Assembly: GCF_014652895.1 (NCBI RefSeq)
Contig: NZ_BMZR01000004.1
Location: 102,645-166,644, forward strand
Source of the DNA: Psychrobacter glaciei
GTDB taxonomy: Bacteria > Pseudomonadota > Gammaproteobacteria > Pseudomonadales > Moraxellaceae
DNA length: 64,000 nucleotides
Reading direction: 5' to 3'
The notes under the pieces are model-generated. The model was given only the letters and a program-made list of their open reading frames with translations. It was not told the origin of the DNA and searched no databases. Position 1 is the stretch's first letter. The number at the start of each line of letters is the position of its first letter. Positions 1 to 8,612 of the stretch are shown here, piece after piece. The position numbers were made by a program, and so were the translations under genes.

Positions 1-1940
1 GTTTGCAATACTTGCGTATAGTCAGCCTGCTCAAGTAATGGTTGCACCGCTGTTTGTGCTTGCTGCACACTCGCATATAGACTTTGCTCAGCAGGTTCCG
101 ATAATAACGCTTCATCGACATTATCAGCGACGCTTACCTCTGACTTGGCTAAAATATTGGCAACACGTTTGTTTGAATCAGCCAACATTGATGCTTGTGA
201 CAATTCACTAAATGCTTGTACGGCACGAATACGCTGATCAAAATCAAGCGGCATATGCGGGTTAATCGCTTGCACTGCTTGAATGGTATCAACGCTCACA
301 CCTTGCTCGGTATACATCGCCCGATAGCGCGAGTTTAAGAACGACATGACTTGGGTAAACGTATCACCCATTTTGGCAATCTTGCTGCCGTTAGCCGTGC
401 TATAGCCTTTGATGGCTTGCTCAACCAACGCTACCAAGTTAATCGGTAGCTGCTTCTCAATCAAAATACGCAGAATACCAATAGCAGAACGACGTAAGCT
501 AAACGGATCTTTTGAACCCGTTGGTGCTTGGTCAATCGCAAAAATACCGACGAGCGTATCCAAACGATCCGCTAATGCTAAGCAAATACCGATCGGCGTC
601 TGTGGTAATACATCACCGCTGAACTTAGGTAAATATTGCTCTTCTAAACTTGCCGCAACTGCTTCTGGCTCATTATTCAAACGCGCATAATAAGTACCCG
701 CGATACCTTGTAATTCAGGATACTCACCAACCAATGAGCTTGCCAAATCCGCTTTGGACAAAATACCTGCACGTACCGTTTCATCGATACTAATCTCACT
801 ACCTTGTTGTTGCATCAAGGCGGCGATAAATGCAGCAAGCTTGGCAATGCGTTCAGATTTTTCCCAAATCGTACCCAATTTGTCTTGGAAGACGCGAGTT
901 TTTAGGCTTTCTGTTAGTGCAAATAATGGCTGCTTTTGGTCTTGTAAGAAGAAAAACTCTGCATCAGCCAAACGTGGACGCACGACTTTCTCATTACCTT
1001 CAATAATTTGATTCGGGTCTTTTGACTCAATATTGGTAATAAAAATAAAGTAAGGCTGCAATTTGCCAGTTTTATCTGTCAGGCAAAAATACTTTTGATC
1101 CGCTTGCATGGTAGAGATGAGTGCTTCTTGTGGCACTTGTAAGAAGCGCGCTTCAAAGCTTGCTCGTAAGGCAATCGGAAAATCAACCAATGCAGTGACT
1201 TCGTCTAGCAGCGCTTGCGGCACAATGGCATCAGAGTTAACTTCATCTGCCAATGCTTTGACTTGATTTTTGATCAGCATTTGACGCTTGTCAAAATCAG
1301 CAACTACTTTTAAGCCACCTAGTAATTCTTCATAGTCATTGGCATGACCAATGTTATAGTATTCAGGGCTGTGGAAGCGATGACCACGCGTTTGTGTTCC
1401 TGTCTGATGACCTTGGATAGTAGCGTCAATGACAGCATTATCTTGCATCAATACGGCCCATTGTACTGGACGCACGAACTCATTACGGCTAGCGCCTGAG
1501 CGCATACGCTTAGCAATAGGTAAGTTATCAAGCGCTGTTTGGAAAATAGCGGGCAGCAACTCAGTCGTTGCTTGACCCTGAATGGTTTGCTCATAACCGA
1601 TATAATCACCTTTATCAGTGTTAATCGTTATCAGCTCACTGGCCTCAATACCCAAGCCTTTGGCAAAGCCCATTGCCGCACGTGTTGGATTACCTTCCGC
1701 ATCAAAGGCGGCTTTAATCGCAGGCCCGCGTTTTTGCTCGCTACGATCCGGCTGCTTGTCACCAATGCCCTGAATTTGAAGCGCTAAACGGCGCGGCGCA
1801 GCAAAGGCTTTGATACTATCGAAGCTGATACCTGCTTCAGTCAATTGTTCAGTGACACTTGCTTGTAGCGCGTCACGTAGAGGTTTTAGGCTTTTTGGAG
1901 GCAGTTCTTCACACCCCAGTTCAAATAGAATAGTACTCAT
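1..1940 (-). CDS. glyS: Glycine--tRNA ligase beta subunit, partial (C-terminus beyond window)
   Basis: Beta chain of the heterotetrameric (alpha2beta2) glycyl-tRNA synthetase, which binds and charges tRNA-Gly in the cytoplasm. Reading leftward from the ATG at 1940, the protein begins MSTILFELGCEELPPKSLKP, the characteristic GCEELP start of GlyS. The frame stays open to base 1, giving about 646 codons. The family is usually about 690 residues, so roughly 40 C-terminal residues (anticodon-binding end) lie outside the window. The start is fixed by an AGGAG ribosome-binding site that overlaps the glyQ stop codon, only 9 nt upstream, so the two chains are almost certainly translationally coupled and made in balance. 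Confidence 0.97.
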   Translation of the reverse strand, partial: MSTILFELGCEELPPKSLKPLRDALQASVTEQLTEAGISFDSIKAFAAPRRLALQIQGIGDKQPDRSEQKRGPAIKAAFDAEGNPTRAAMGFAKGLGIEASELITINTDKGDYIGYEQTIQGQATTELLPAIFQTALDNLPIAKRMRSGASRNEFVRPVQWAVLMQDNAVIDATIQGHQTGTQTRGHRFHSPEYYNIGHANDYEELLGGLKVVADFDKRQMLIKNQVKALADEVNSDAIVPQALLDEVTALVDFPIALRASFEARFLQVPQEALISTMQADQKYFCLTDKTGKLQPYFIFITNIESKDPNQIIEGNEKVVRPRLADAEFFFLQDQKQPLFALTESLKTRVFQDKLGTIWEKSERIAKLAAFIAALMQQQGSEISIDETVRAGILSKADLASSLVGEYPELQGIAGTYYARLNNEPEAVAASLEEQYLPKFSGDVLPQTPIGICLALADRLDTLVGIFAIDQAPTGSKDPFSLRRSAIGILRILIEKQLPINLVALVEQAIKGYSTANGSKIAKMGDTFTQVMSFLNSRYRAMYTEQGVSVDTIQAVQAINPHMPLDFDQRIRAVQAFSELSQASMLADSNKRVANILAKSEVSVADNVDEALLSEPAEQSLYASVQQAQTAVQPLLEQADYTQVLQ

Positions 1941-1949
1941 GGGATGCTC

Positions 1950-2996
1950 CTATTTATTAGTAGTAGATTGGTTGGTATCGGTAGTTTCTTTTGCTAAGCT
2001 ATCTGTTGCCACGTCTTCTTTTGGCAAATACTTATCGAGCGCTGCCTGACGATGTGCCTCATCTGCTAATGGAAAGCCTAACTTAGCGCGTGCTTCAACA
2101 TAACCAATAGCAACCTTACGAGCAAGCGTACGCACACGTAGGATAAAACGCTGACGCTCAGTCACTGAAATAGCACCGCGCGCATCAAGTAAGTTAAAGG
2201 CATGTGAGGCTTTTAGTACCATCTCATAGGCTGGTAGTGGCAAACCCTCGGCAACTAGCTTATCCGCTTGCTGCTCATAAAAATCAAACATCTGACCCAT
2301 CATTGGTACATCAGCGTGCTCAAAGTTATAGGTAGACTGCTCAACTTCATTTTGATGAAAGACATCGCCATAAGTGACACGACCAAACTCACCATCTGCC
2401 CAGACCAAATCATAAACGCTGTCGACACCTTGCACATACATCGCCAAGCGCTCAAGACCATAAGTGATTTCGCCAGTTACTGGGAAACATTCGAGACCCC
2501 CCACTTGCTGGAAGTAAGTAAACTGCGTCACTTCCATACCGTTTAGCCAAATCTCCCAACCAAGTCCCCACGCACCTAGCGTTGGTGACTCCCAGTTGTC
2601 TTCGACGAAACGAACATCATGCACCAACGGATCGATACCAATAGCTCTTAGCGAGTCTAAATATAGCTCTTGGATATTAGGTGGATTTGGCTTCAACACT
2701 ACTTGGAATTGATAATAATGCTGCAAGCGGTTTGGGTTATCGCCATAGCGTCCGTCGGTTGGGCGACGTGACGGCTGCACATAAGCGGCATTCCAGCGCT
2801 CAGGACCTAACGAACGCAAAAATGTCGCCGTATGGAAAGTACCTGCGCCAACTTCCATATCATAAGGCTGCAAGATAACGCAGCCTTTGTCAGCCCAATA
2901 GTTCTGCAAGGTTAGGATTAAATCCTGAAAAGTCATCGGTTGAGAGTTTTTCGCTTCAGTTGTCATAGTTTGAGTTGTCATAGTTTGGGGCATCAT
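1950..2996 (-). CDS. glyQ: Glycine--tRNA ligase alpha subunit
   Basis: Catalytic alpha chain of the two-subunit glycyl-tRNA synthetase, which forms glycyl-adenylate. The conserved body starts at [20 protein letters not shown] (ATG at 2936) and contains family hallmarks such as [19 protein letters not shown] and [20 protein letters not shown]. The usual length is about 300 residues; the frame here gives 348. The excess comes from an acidic/Thr-rich C-terminal tail and a possible 20-residue N-terminal extension. That extension holds a 2 x 15-bp tandem repeat (2958-2987, in frame, giving repeated TMTT). None of the alternative ATGs (2996, 2993, 2981, 2966, 2936) has a strong ribosome-binding site, so the start is uncertain. 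It is the first gene of the glyQ-glyS operon. Confidence 0.96.
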   Translation of the reverse strand: MMPQTMTTQTMTTEAKNSQPMTFQDLILTLQNYWADKGCVILQPYDMEVGAGTFHTATFLRSLGPERWNAAYVQPSRRPTDGRYGDNPNRLQHYYQFQVVLKPNPPNIQELYLDSLRAIGIDPLVHDVRFVEDNWESPTLGAWGLGWEIWLNGMEVTQFTYFQQVGGLECFPVTGEITYGLERLAMYVQGVDSVYDLVWADGEFGRVTYGDVFHQNEVEQSTYNFEHADVPMMGQMFDFYEQQADKLVAEGLPLPAYEMVLKASHAFNLLDARGAISVTERQRFILRVRTLARKVAIGYVEARAKLGFPLADEAHRQAALDKYLPKEDVATDSLAKETTDTNQSTTNK

Positions 2997-3237
2997 AATA
3001 AAGCCACTGTGGAATTAGTATTAGGGTCTGTTGAACAAAACGTTGATAGCACTCGTACAGCCTACTCGGCAACGACTCTATTTGTCTGCTCACCTTACTA
3101 AAAAATGACTATTTTATCCATATTTACATCAACTAAATTTATCAAGCAATCAAAGAGACACCCTAAAAATGATGCGTGTTTGCTCATTGAGCAGTAAAAT
3201 CTTCATTGACGAAAGCATAAAGGAAAGCATAAATGAC
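2997..3237. other. Intergenic spacer upstream of glyQ
   Basis: No gene is visible between glyQ and the terminator of the PspC-like gene. The glyQ promoter should lie here. The stretch 3021-3165 begins TTAGGGTCTGTTGAAC and ends GAGACACCCTAA, which loosely resembles a small element with inverted ends. Only about 7 terminal bases match well, so this is not called as an element. Confidence 0.4.
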
Positions 3238-3268
3238 AAAAAAATACCCAAATGCGTGAACATTTGGG
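3238..3268 (-). terminator. Rho-independent terminator after the PspC-like gene
   Basis: Perfect 8-bp stem CCCAAATG (3247-3254) / CATTTGGG (3261-3268) with a 6-nt loop. Read on the minus strand it is followed by a run of T residues (3238-3246). It lies about 100 bp downstream of the small gene at 3369-3581. Confidence 0.75.
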
Positions 3269-3368
3269 CAGGAGGAAAAGTATGTCTTTGGTATCCTGAT
3301 TGATCAGGCTTTTTATTTTTTAGTTAAACTTTCACTTTCAAAGTATAGCTTTAGATCTTAGAACTGGT

Positions 3369-3581
3369 TTACTGATACGATTCATTTGTTGCTTTGGGCA
3401 TAATTATCCATAAAATGATATAGATTAGGATGCCTGGTACTGCCGCACTCAATGATGAAATAATTACAAATAACACTCTTACCCAAGTAGGTGACCAGCC
3501 GACATACTCTGCGATGCCACCCATCACACCTGCTATCATGCGATTATTCTGTGAGCGATGTAATTTTGCTAATTTAGCCAA
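3369..3581 (-). CDS. Small PspC-domain membrane protein
   Basis: 70-residue protein that is essentially one PspC domain. A short basic N-terminus (MAKLAKLHRSQNNRM) is followed by the family signature IAGVMGGIAEYVGWSPTWVR, then one long hydrophobic segment (about residues 35-62, ending in ILWIIMPK). PspC domains sit in the inner membrane and in Psp-containing bacteria take part in envelope-stress sensing. Here there is no pspA, pspB or pspF nearby, so the role is unknown beyond the family name. It appears monocistronic, with its own terminator at 3238-3268. The 16-bp tandem repeats at 3635-3698 lie just upstream of its start. Confidence 0.88.
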   Translation of the reverse strand: MAKLAKLHRSQNNRMIAGVMGGIAEYVGWSPTWVRVLFVIISSLSAAVPGILIYIILWIIMPKATNESYQ

Positions 3582-3634
3582 ATCAAATACCTCTTTAATA
3601 TAGTTTTTCTTTTGCTTACTTTTGATTTTATATA

Positions 3635-3698
3635 AACACTTACTATTAAGAACACTTACTACTAAAAATATTTACCATTAAAAATACTTATTCTTAAA
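3635..3698. repeat. Four tandem 16-bp repeats
   Basis: Four adjoining 16-bp units start at 3635, 3651, 3667 and 3683: AACACTTACTATTAAG, AACACTTACTACTAAA, AATATTTACCATTAAA and AATACTTATTCTTAAA. A partial fifth unit (AATGCTTA) follows at 3699. The units differ by 1-5 bases. They lie 54 bp upstream of the PspC-like gene and about 415 bp upstream of the nadR-like start, in an AT-rich spacer (3582-4113) in which no gene is visible. Confidence 0.85.
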
Positions 3699-4113
3699 AA
3701 TGCTTAGCGTTCTCAACTTATGAATAATTATAGCAATGTTTAGAAGTTAATCTGTTGAGTATGTAGACGTACTTTGTGAGTTTATGCTACCTAAACTTGC
3801 CCTAACCTGTCATAAGGCCTCGTAAACCCCTGATTTTAAATAGATATTTCAAAATGTTTCAGAGCGCAGTTTATTTCTATAACCTTACGGCTTTACTACA
3901 GTGACTCTAACCTTTTGATATTCCAATAAATTATGAAAAATGGTTAACATAGCCATAAAAGCAGAGGGAAATATTAAGTTATACAGAGTAAATTTGGTAG
4001 ATTTACGGTATTTTTCTGAGCATAAAACGGCTGTTTACAATAACCTACCTGTAAGTCTGAACAAACCTTTATATAGTCGGTTCAACATAATGTGGATACA
4101 GATAAGGATAGCT

Positions 4114-5160
4114 ATGTACGAGACGGGTTTAATGATTGGGCATTTTGAGCCTCTGCATTTGGGGCAGATGCGCAGCATATTGGCAGCGGCAGGACAAGCA
4201 AAGACTTTGCATATCGTCATCATGGCACACCCATCACCGCATGCCGATTTTAGTATCACCTTACAAGACAAAGCGCGTTGGTTGCAGATGGCTTGTGCAG
4301 ACCTGCCTTTCGTTCGTATTCATACCACTCATGAGATTGAACTGCCTCTACATGATGGCTTCGTTGATGTGACAATCGATATTGCCGCCAGTAATGCCAA
4401 ATTACAACGTTTGACGGAAGCGCTCAACTTGCCCGCAGAGGCAGTATTGTTTGTCGCAGAAAACCATCCATTGGCTCAGAGTGATGTTTATGAGCAGTTA
4501 TCGATGCCAGTCGTCACTACCCCGCTACAGCCTGAGTTTGATTCTTATGCCATCGCCCGTGATCCCGTAGCGCACTGGTCAGCGCTGCATCCACAAGCAC
4601 GTGGGGACTATACCAAGACCGTTGCTATCGTTGGTGGTGAAAGCTCAGGTAAGACGACACTGGTGCACAAGCTTGCCAACTACTATGGCGCTAGCTTTGC
4701 ATTAGAGATGGGGCGACTGTATGTCGGCACGGATTTGGGTGGGAGCGAGATCGGGCTACAATACAGTGATTATGCACCCATTTCGCTCCATCATGCTCAG
4801 GCGATACGAGAGGCGGCAGCTAGAGCGACTGCGCCTGTCACCATTATTGATACTGACTTTGTGACTACTCAAGCATTCTGTGAAGAATATGAGGGTCGCA
4901 CGCATCCTTTTGTCGCTGCTTGTATTGATGAGTTTCGCGTAGACCATACGATTATGCTGGACAATAATACGCCGTGGGTGGATGACGGTATGCGCTCATT
5001 AGGTACGCCTGAGGCGCGTGGACGCTTTGAGCAGCGCCTCGTCGACATTTTTGCCCGTCATGATATTAAGCCGCACATGGTTGATCAGCCTGATTACGAT
5101 GCGCGCTACCAGCAAGCGTTGCTGCTCATCGATCAGCATGTTTATGGTAAAAACTCTTAG
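4114..5160 (+). CDS. nadR: NadR-like NMN adenylyltransferase / ribosylnicotinamide kinase
   Basis: Bifunctional NAD salvage enzyme of the NadR type, without the E. coli N-terminal repressor domain. The N-terminal nucleotidyltransferase fold begins MYETGLMIGHFEPLHLGQ. The C-terminal kinase carries a clear Walker A motif, GGESSGKTTLV, at about residues 173-183. The kinase phosphorylates nicotinamide riboside to NMN, and the transferase domain would convert NMN to NAD. Oddity: the normally invariant HxGH signature reads HLGQ, so adenylyltransferase activity is in doubt. The start at 4114 is preferred because AAGG lies 6 nt upstream; the frame is open further upstream to 3940 but without family similarity. 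The pnuC gene follows 107 bp downstream, supporting a nicotinamide riboside uptake/salvage pair. Confidence 0.9.
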   Translation: MYETGLMIGHFEPLHLGQMRSILAAAGQAKTLHIVIMAHPSPHADFSITLQDKARWLQMACADLPFVRIHTTHEIELPLHDGFVDVTIDIAASNAKLQRLTEALNLPAEAVLFVAENHPLAQSDVYEQLSMPVVTTPLQPEFDSYAIARDPVAHWSALHPQARGDYTKTVAIVGGESSGKTTLVHKLANYYGASFALEMGRLYVGTDLGGSEIGLQYSDYAPISLHHAQAIREAAARATAPVTIIDTDFVTTQAFCEEYEGRTHPFVAACIDEFRVDHTIMLDNNTPWVDDGMRSLGTPEARGRFEQRLVDIFARHDIKPHMVDQPDYDARYQQALLLIDQHVYGKNS

Positions 5161-5267
5161 AATAAAAAACATACCCAAAATTCATGAATTTATAATAATA
5201 TTGCGGCTGTCAGTGTCTTTTATCAGCACCTTCTTGACAGCCATATTCATTTTAGGAAAAAACAGTT

Positions 5268-6005
5268 ATGCGCATTCAGCTATTAGACAATATTACTGGA
5301 AAATGGGCGCTGCAATGGATCATAACTTGGTTCATTTGTGGCGTTATTGCGTTATCAGCAGGTTTTTGGCTCACCACAGACCACACCACGCTTGATTGGT
5401 TTTATTTGGCAGTCTCATTTATCGGTCTGATCTGCGTGGTGTCACTCTCGTTCCGAAAAAACGTCATGGGCAATGGCTTTGGGATGGGCGCTACCGCTGG
5501 CGAAGTCGTAGTACAAGCCACTTCCGGCGCAGTCGGCTTGATGCTGGCACCGTTATTTAACTTTTTTACCCATGTCTACGGTATTTTTTATTGGTCAAAG
5601 CACACTGACCCTGATGGCGATATGATACCGAAGTCTGCTAGCAAAGCAGTTTGGTTAATTACCGCCGTATTTATTGTTATCGGCTTGGTACTCTTCCCCA
5701 CCGTCAACGACTTATTGGCCAACTACGGCTACGCAGTCGTAGAAGACGATAGCAGTCTATTTTTAGGTTTCATCTCCTTCTTTTGGATTAACGTCATTGC
5801 TTTTGTGTTGTCTATTACTGCGCAAGCCGCGATGATTCTGCGTTATTCTTTTAGCTGGTGGTTATGGATTATCGTCAATTTTGTTTGGCTGATCGTGAAT
5901 CTCATGTCGGGCAATTATATTTTTGCTATTCAGACCATGATTTACCAAGTAAATTCTTTCGTTGGCCTATATGAATGGTATCGCAGCGAGCAACAGTCCG
6001 CATAA
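5268..6005 (+). CDS. pnuC: PnuC-type nicotinamide riboside transporter
   Basis: Inner-membrane protein of 245 residues with about seven hydrophobic segments (for example residues 15-36, 42-60, 127-147, 164-188, 193-213), the layout of PnuC facilitators. The aromatic, glycine-rich C-terminal part (WWLWIIVNFVWLIVNLMSGN, then QVNSFVGLYEW) matches the PnuC consensus. PnuC moves nicotinamide riboside by facilitated diffusion and depends on cytoplasmic phosphorylation to trap it. The upstream NadR-like kinase supplies that step, so the neighbourhood strongly supports the call. A GGAAAA stretch lies about 10 nt before the ATG. Confidence 0.93.
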   Translation: MRIQLLDNITGKWALQWIITWFICGVIALSAGFWLTTDHTTLDWFYLAVSFIGLICVVSLSFRKNVMGNGFGMGATAGEVVVQATSGAVGLMLAPLFNFFTHVYGIFYWSKHTDPDGDMIPKSASKAVWLITAVFIVIGLVLFPTVNDLLANYGYAVVEDDSSLFLGFISFFWINVIAFVLSITAQAAMILRYSFSWWLWIIVNFVWLIVNLMSGNYIFAIQTMIYQVNSFVGLYEWYRSEQQSA

Positions 6006-6178
6006 AACATATTGGCTCAAAATGAACCTATTTGGCATCGTTGGCATAATCTATTTTGACTGTGCGGTTTACCAGATAATATGGTAGATCGCACAAATTA
6101 GTGCTACAACTGGTAGTCGTCAGTAGACTCACGCATTGAGCTACTACCAGTCATTCATTTACTAACACGGAGGTTAGT

Positions 6179-6619
6179 ATGTCTCGCAATCGTCAACAAA
6201 AGATGTCTAAGCGTACTCTTGAGCAATGGCTCAGTGAGTATTCAGTCAGTCATCAAAACCTAATCAACAAAAAAATCCATTGGCTGTGCGTCCCCACTAT
6301 TTTTGTTAGTTTATTAGGAATGGGTATGTCACTGTCAGTCTGGTTTACTTTGGTGCTTAGTGCCTTAGTACTCTTATTCTATATGAAACTCTCGACGCCA
6401 TTATTTTTGGCAATGGGGATTTTTATTCTCATTTGTCTATCAGTGATGACCTTACTACCTTTAAGTTTCAAGGTTTGGGCAGCTGTCTTTGTGGTTGCTT
6501 GGATTGCCCAGTTTATTGGTCATAAGGTCGAAGGCAAAAAACCGTCATTTCTTAAAGACTTACAGTTTTTATTAATCGGTCCAGCTTGGGTCGCCAACAG
6601 TCTTATGCGACGTAACTAG
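6179..6619 (+). CDS. Mpo1/DUF962-family membrane protein
   Basis: 146-residue protein of the Mpo1 (YGL010w, DUF962) family. Yeast Mpo1 is an Fe(II)-dependent dioxygenase that shortens 2-hydroxy fatty acids; the bacterial role is not established. Visible hallmarks are an N-terminal W-L-x-EY-x-x-SH-x-N-x-x-NKKIHW-x-CVP block (residues 17-40), hydrophobic segments at about 42-60, 62-95 and 101-121, and the C-terminal block HKVEGKKPSFLKDLQFLLIG (about residues 120-139). The start is supported by GGAGG 6 nt upstream. The stop codon TAG (6617-6619) lies inside the first bases of a repeat end (TAGGGCGTGTCATCA), so an insertion may have set the present C-terminus. Confidence 0.88.
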   Translation: MSRNRQQKMSKRTLEQWLSEYSVSHQNLINKKIHWLCVPTIFVSLLGMGMSLSVWFTLVLSALVLLFYMKLSTPLFLAMGIFILICLSVMTLLPLSFKVWAAVFVVAWIAQFIGHKVEGKKPSFLKDLQFLLIGPAWVANSLMRRN

Positions 6620-6634
6620 GGCGTGTCATCATTT
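6617..6634. repeat. Solo end of the 174-bp MITE-like repeat
   Basis: The bases TAGGGCGTGTCATCATTT match the terminal inverted repeat of the full elements at 35251 and 62380 (TAGGGCGTGTCTTCATTT) with one mismatch. Similarity stops after about 20 bp, so only an end is left. It supplies the stop codon of the Mpo1-like gene. Confidence 0.6.
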
Positions 6635-6679
6635 AGCGCATTCAATTATTTATACAACGACTGACTTATACTTTGAAAT

Positions 6680-6720
6680 AAAAAAGCGCCGTCCAACAAC
6701 ACTGCTGGACGGCGCTTTTT
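6680..6720. terminator. Bidirectional Rho-independent terminator
   Basis: Stem AAGCGCCGTCCA / TGGACGGCGCTT with a 10-nt loop, flanked by an A-run on the left and a T-run on the right. It lies between the convergent Mpo1-like gene (+) and nitroreductase gene (-) and can serve both. Confidence 0.9.
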
Positions 6721-6864
6721 CATGTTTATCTCGCTAAATATAGTCAAGGAATTTTAGAATCGCTACAAGGCGACCGACCGCAGATATTACACTGAGTACA
6801 TCTAGGATGGGTAACACCGTAGCGGTTTAAAAGTGCTCTGACTATAATAGATAAACGTAATGGT

Positions 6865-7500
6865 TTAACCAAATACTTTCACGCGCTCTTCAACAGGCAT
6901 AAACTCTTTATCACCTGCTGGCTGCTCGATACCACCGAATACCATTTGTGCAGTCAAATCCCAATCAGCATCAATACTCCAAGTGCTCGCAACTTTATGG
7001 TCAATCACTGGATTGTAATGCTGTAAGTTAGCGCCGATATTAATGCTAGAAAGCCCTGTCCAAATTACATACTGATGCATAGCACTGGTGTGCTCTGCCC
7101 AAACAGGGAATTTGTCGGCATATAATGGCGCTCCTTCTTGTAAGGCTCTCACTAATTTTTGATCTTCAAAAAATAGAATCGTACCTGCGCCTGCTTTAAA
7201 GCCGTCGATTTTTTGCTTGGTTGGCGTAAACTTCTCTTCATCACCAACGATACCACGTAGTGCTTCTTCGGTCATATCCCAAAGCTTTTTATGATCGTCA
7301 CCAAACAACACGACGATGCGCGTCGATTGTGAGTTAAATGATGATGGCGTATGCAAAATAGCATGCTCAACCGATTTAACCACTTCTTCTTTTGCAACTG
7401 GTAACTGATCATTCAATGCATAAATAGAACGACGTTTTTCAGCCAATTGCTGCAATGCTTGTAGATCTGACGTATTCGACATATTTGACATATTTGACAT
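6865..7500 (-). CDS. Nitroreductase family protein (Frm2/Hbn1-like)
   Basis: FMN-dependent nitroreductase-fold protein, 211 residues from the ATG at 7500. RRSIYALNDQLP near the N-terminus and TPSSFNSQSTRIVVLFGDDH are typical of the subfamily that includes yeast Frm2/Hbn1 and bacterial putative NAD(P)H nitroreductases. GLSSINIGANLQHYNP lies in the C-terminal half. The physiological substrate is unknown; members reduce nitroaromatics and are linked to oxidative stress or lipid signalling. The N-terminus has a small repeat (MSNMSNMSNTS). Start choice: GGAG lies 9 nt before ATG 7500, while the TTG at 7515 has no ribosome-binding site. Confidence 0.9.
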   Translation of the reverse strand: MSNMSNMSNTSDLQALQQLAEKRRSIYALNDQLPVAKEEVVKSVEHAILHTPSSFNSQSTRIVVLFGDDHKKLWDMTEEALRGIVGDEEKFTPTKQKIDGFKAGAGTILFFEDQKLVRALQEGAPLYADKFPVWAEHTSAMHQYVIWTGLSSINIGANLQHYNPVIDHKVASTWSIDADWDLTAQMVFGGIEQPAGDKEFMPVEERVKVFG

Positions 7501-7888
7501 AGGATAGTGCTCCAAATTATTAGTATGTGTTTAATATAATGAGCATAGAGGTTCAATAAACATGGCTCATCAATCCCTTCAAAAATTTTAATTTTTCAAT
7601 GTGATTTATTATAAGAAAAAACGGACTAAACTCACACTTATTTTTGTAATAAAAACTTAATAATTAAATACATTATGACAGTTTTATTACACAATAAAAG
7701 TTTTAAAGCCGTTAGGCAGTTCTCGGGTAACTCGGGCAAATAAGCATTTTAGTTTAGAGTCAACCTCACCAAAACGCTTACCACCGTCTTTCCAGTCGAT
7801 GATGGATTGCCCAACCTCTTATTTTTAAAATAGTTTAGTGTGCTCATGGTTTGTTGTAATCAATGACAGCACTCTCAAATTTCACCCA
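7501..7888. other. Spacer with no clear gene (possible gene remnant)
   Basis: AT-rich spacer between the nitroreductase start and the tRNA-Gly terminator. On the minus strand, 7687-7818 reads as 43 codons without interruption (containing SIIDWKDGGKRFGEVDSK) after an in-frame stop and without a start. It looks like real coding sequence in composition but is too short to name; it may be a decayed gene fragment. Confidence 0.3.
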
Positions 7889-7921
7889 TAAAAAAAGCCC
7901 CACAATGAAGTGAGGCTTTAG
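7889..7921 (-). terminator. Terminator downstream of tRNA-Gly
   Basis: Minus-strand hairpin AAAGCCTCAC / GTGGGGCTTT around TTCATT, followed by a T-run (7889-7896 as A on the plus strand), 21 nt after the tRNA 3' end. Confidence 0.8.
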
Positions 7922-7941
7922 TGCTCTAAACGAGCCATATT

Positions 7942-8016
7942 TGGAGCGGGAAAAGAGATTCGAACTCTCGACCCCAACCTTGGCAAGGTTATGCTCTACC
8001 ACTGAGCTATTCCCGC
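7942..8016 (-). tRNA. tRNA-Gly (anticodon GCC)
   Basis: A complete cloverleaf reads on the minus strand. The acceptor stem is GCGGGAA/TTCCCGC, the D arm is GCTC-AGTGGTA-GAGC, the anticodon stem TAACC/GGTTG encloses the loop TTGCCAA (anticodon GCC, reading GGC codons), and the T arm is GAGAG-TTCGAAT-CTCTT. The 3' CCA is encoded (TGG at 7942-7944 on the plus strand). It is a single tRNA with its own terminator. Confidence 0.97.
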
Positions 8017-8612
8017 TTAAATCAATTCGTAATATCGCTAACAACTTGTTAACTACTACGTCTCGATAGGCTGGCTATTCTAGCAAATATCCTGCGTGTG
8101 TCAACAGGTTTTTTCATATTTTTCATCAGTATTGCCACTTTTAATTTTTATTCGAGAGCATATTTATCATAAATGATTGATATTGCAATCAATACAGTCA
8201 TTGCAGTGTTTAAAACTATTTTATAAAGTAATAGGAAAATCTCTTCTATTATTCCTGACTCTTTCATCAATTCTGAATATGACCATTAACTAACCATTAT
8301 TAGTAGTACGACGTCGTACTGCTTTATGACGATAGAGGAATAAAAGTTACGCTATTCTCGTTAATATTGATTCCACTTACAATCATACGCTGTATTGTTA
8401 CTTTTTCTGCCTTGGTTTTAGGCTGTTAACATTATTATACTTATGGCTTGTTACCATTCAGGTAAAATTTTAGTGATTAAGTAGAGTGGTAGACGGTAGT
8501 AAAACTTCAATAATAAACTGCCCTTCTATCTGCTCTGCTGTTACCGGCCTACTCCGCTACTACTAACTTTGTTTAACTTTACTTTTTATCATTTACAGCG
8601 AGGATGTTTATC
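8017..8612. other. Long spacer upstream of the M48 lipoprotein gene
   Basis: About 600 bp without a recognisable gene. It should hold the tRNA-Gly promoter (just right of 8016) and the promoter of the M48 gene. The only clear structure is the 16-bp palindrome at 8305-8320. Confidence 0.5.
8305..8320. promoter_or_regulatory. Perfect 16-bp palindrome, possible operator
   Basis: AGTACGACGTCGTACT is an uninterrupted perfect palindrome in an otherwise AT-rich spacer, about 290 bp upstream of the M48 lipoprotein start. Such sites typically bind dimeric regulators, but no specific regulator can be named. Confidence 0.35.

Noticed and set aside
3021-3165. Possible small element with ends TTAGGGTCTGTT and GAGACACCCTAA upstream of glyQ
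   Set aside because: Only about seven terminal bases pair well, there is no second copy in the window, and no target duplication is clear.
3940-4113. 58-residue N-terminal extension of the NadR-like protein
   Set aside because: The extension has no family similarity, while ATG 4114 has AAGG at correct spacing and begins the conserved nucleotidyltransferase fold.
7687-7818. Minus-strand 43-codon open stretch (contains SIIDWKDGGKRFGEVDSK)
   Set aside because: No start codon or ribosome-binding site, preceded by an in-frame stop, and no recognisable family; at best a gene remnant.
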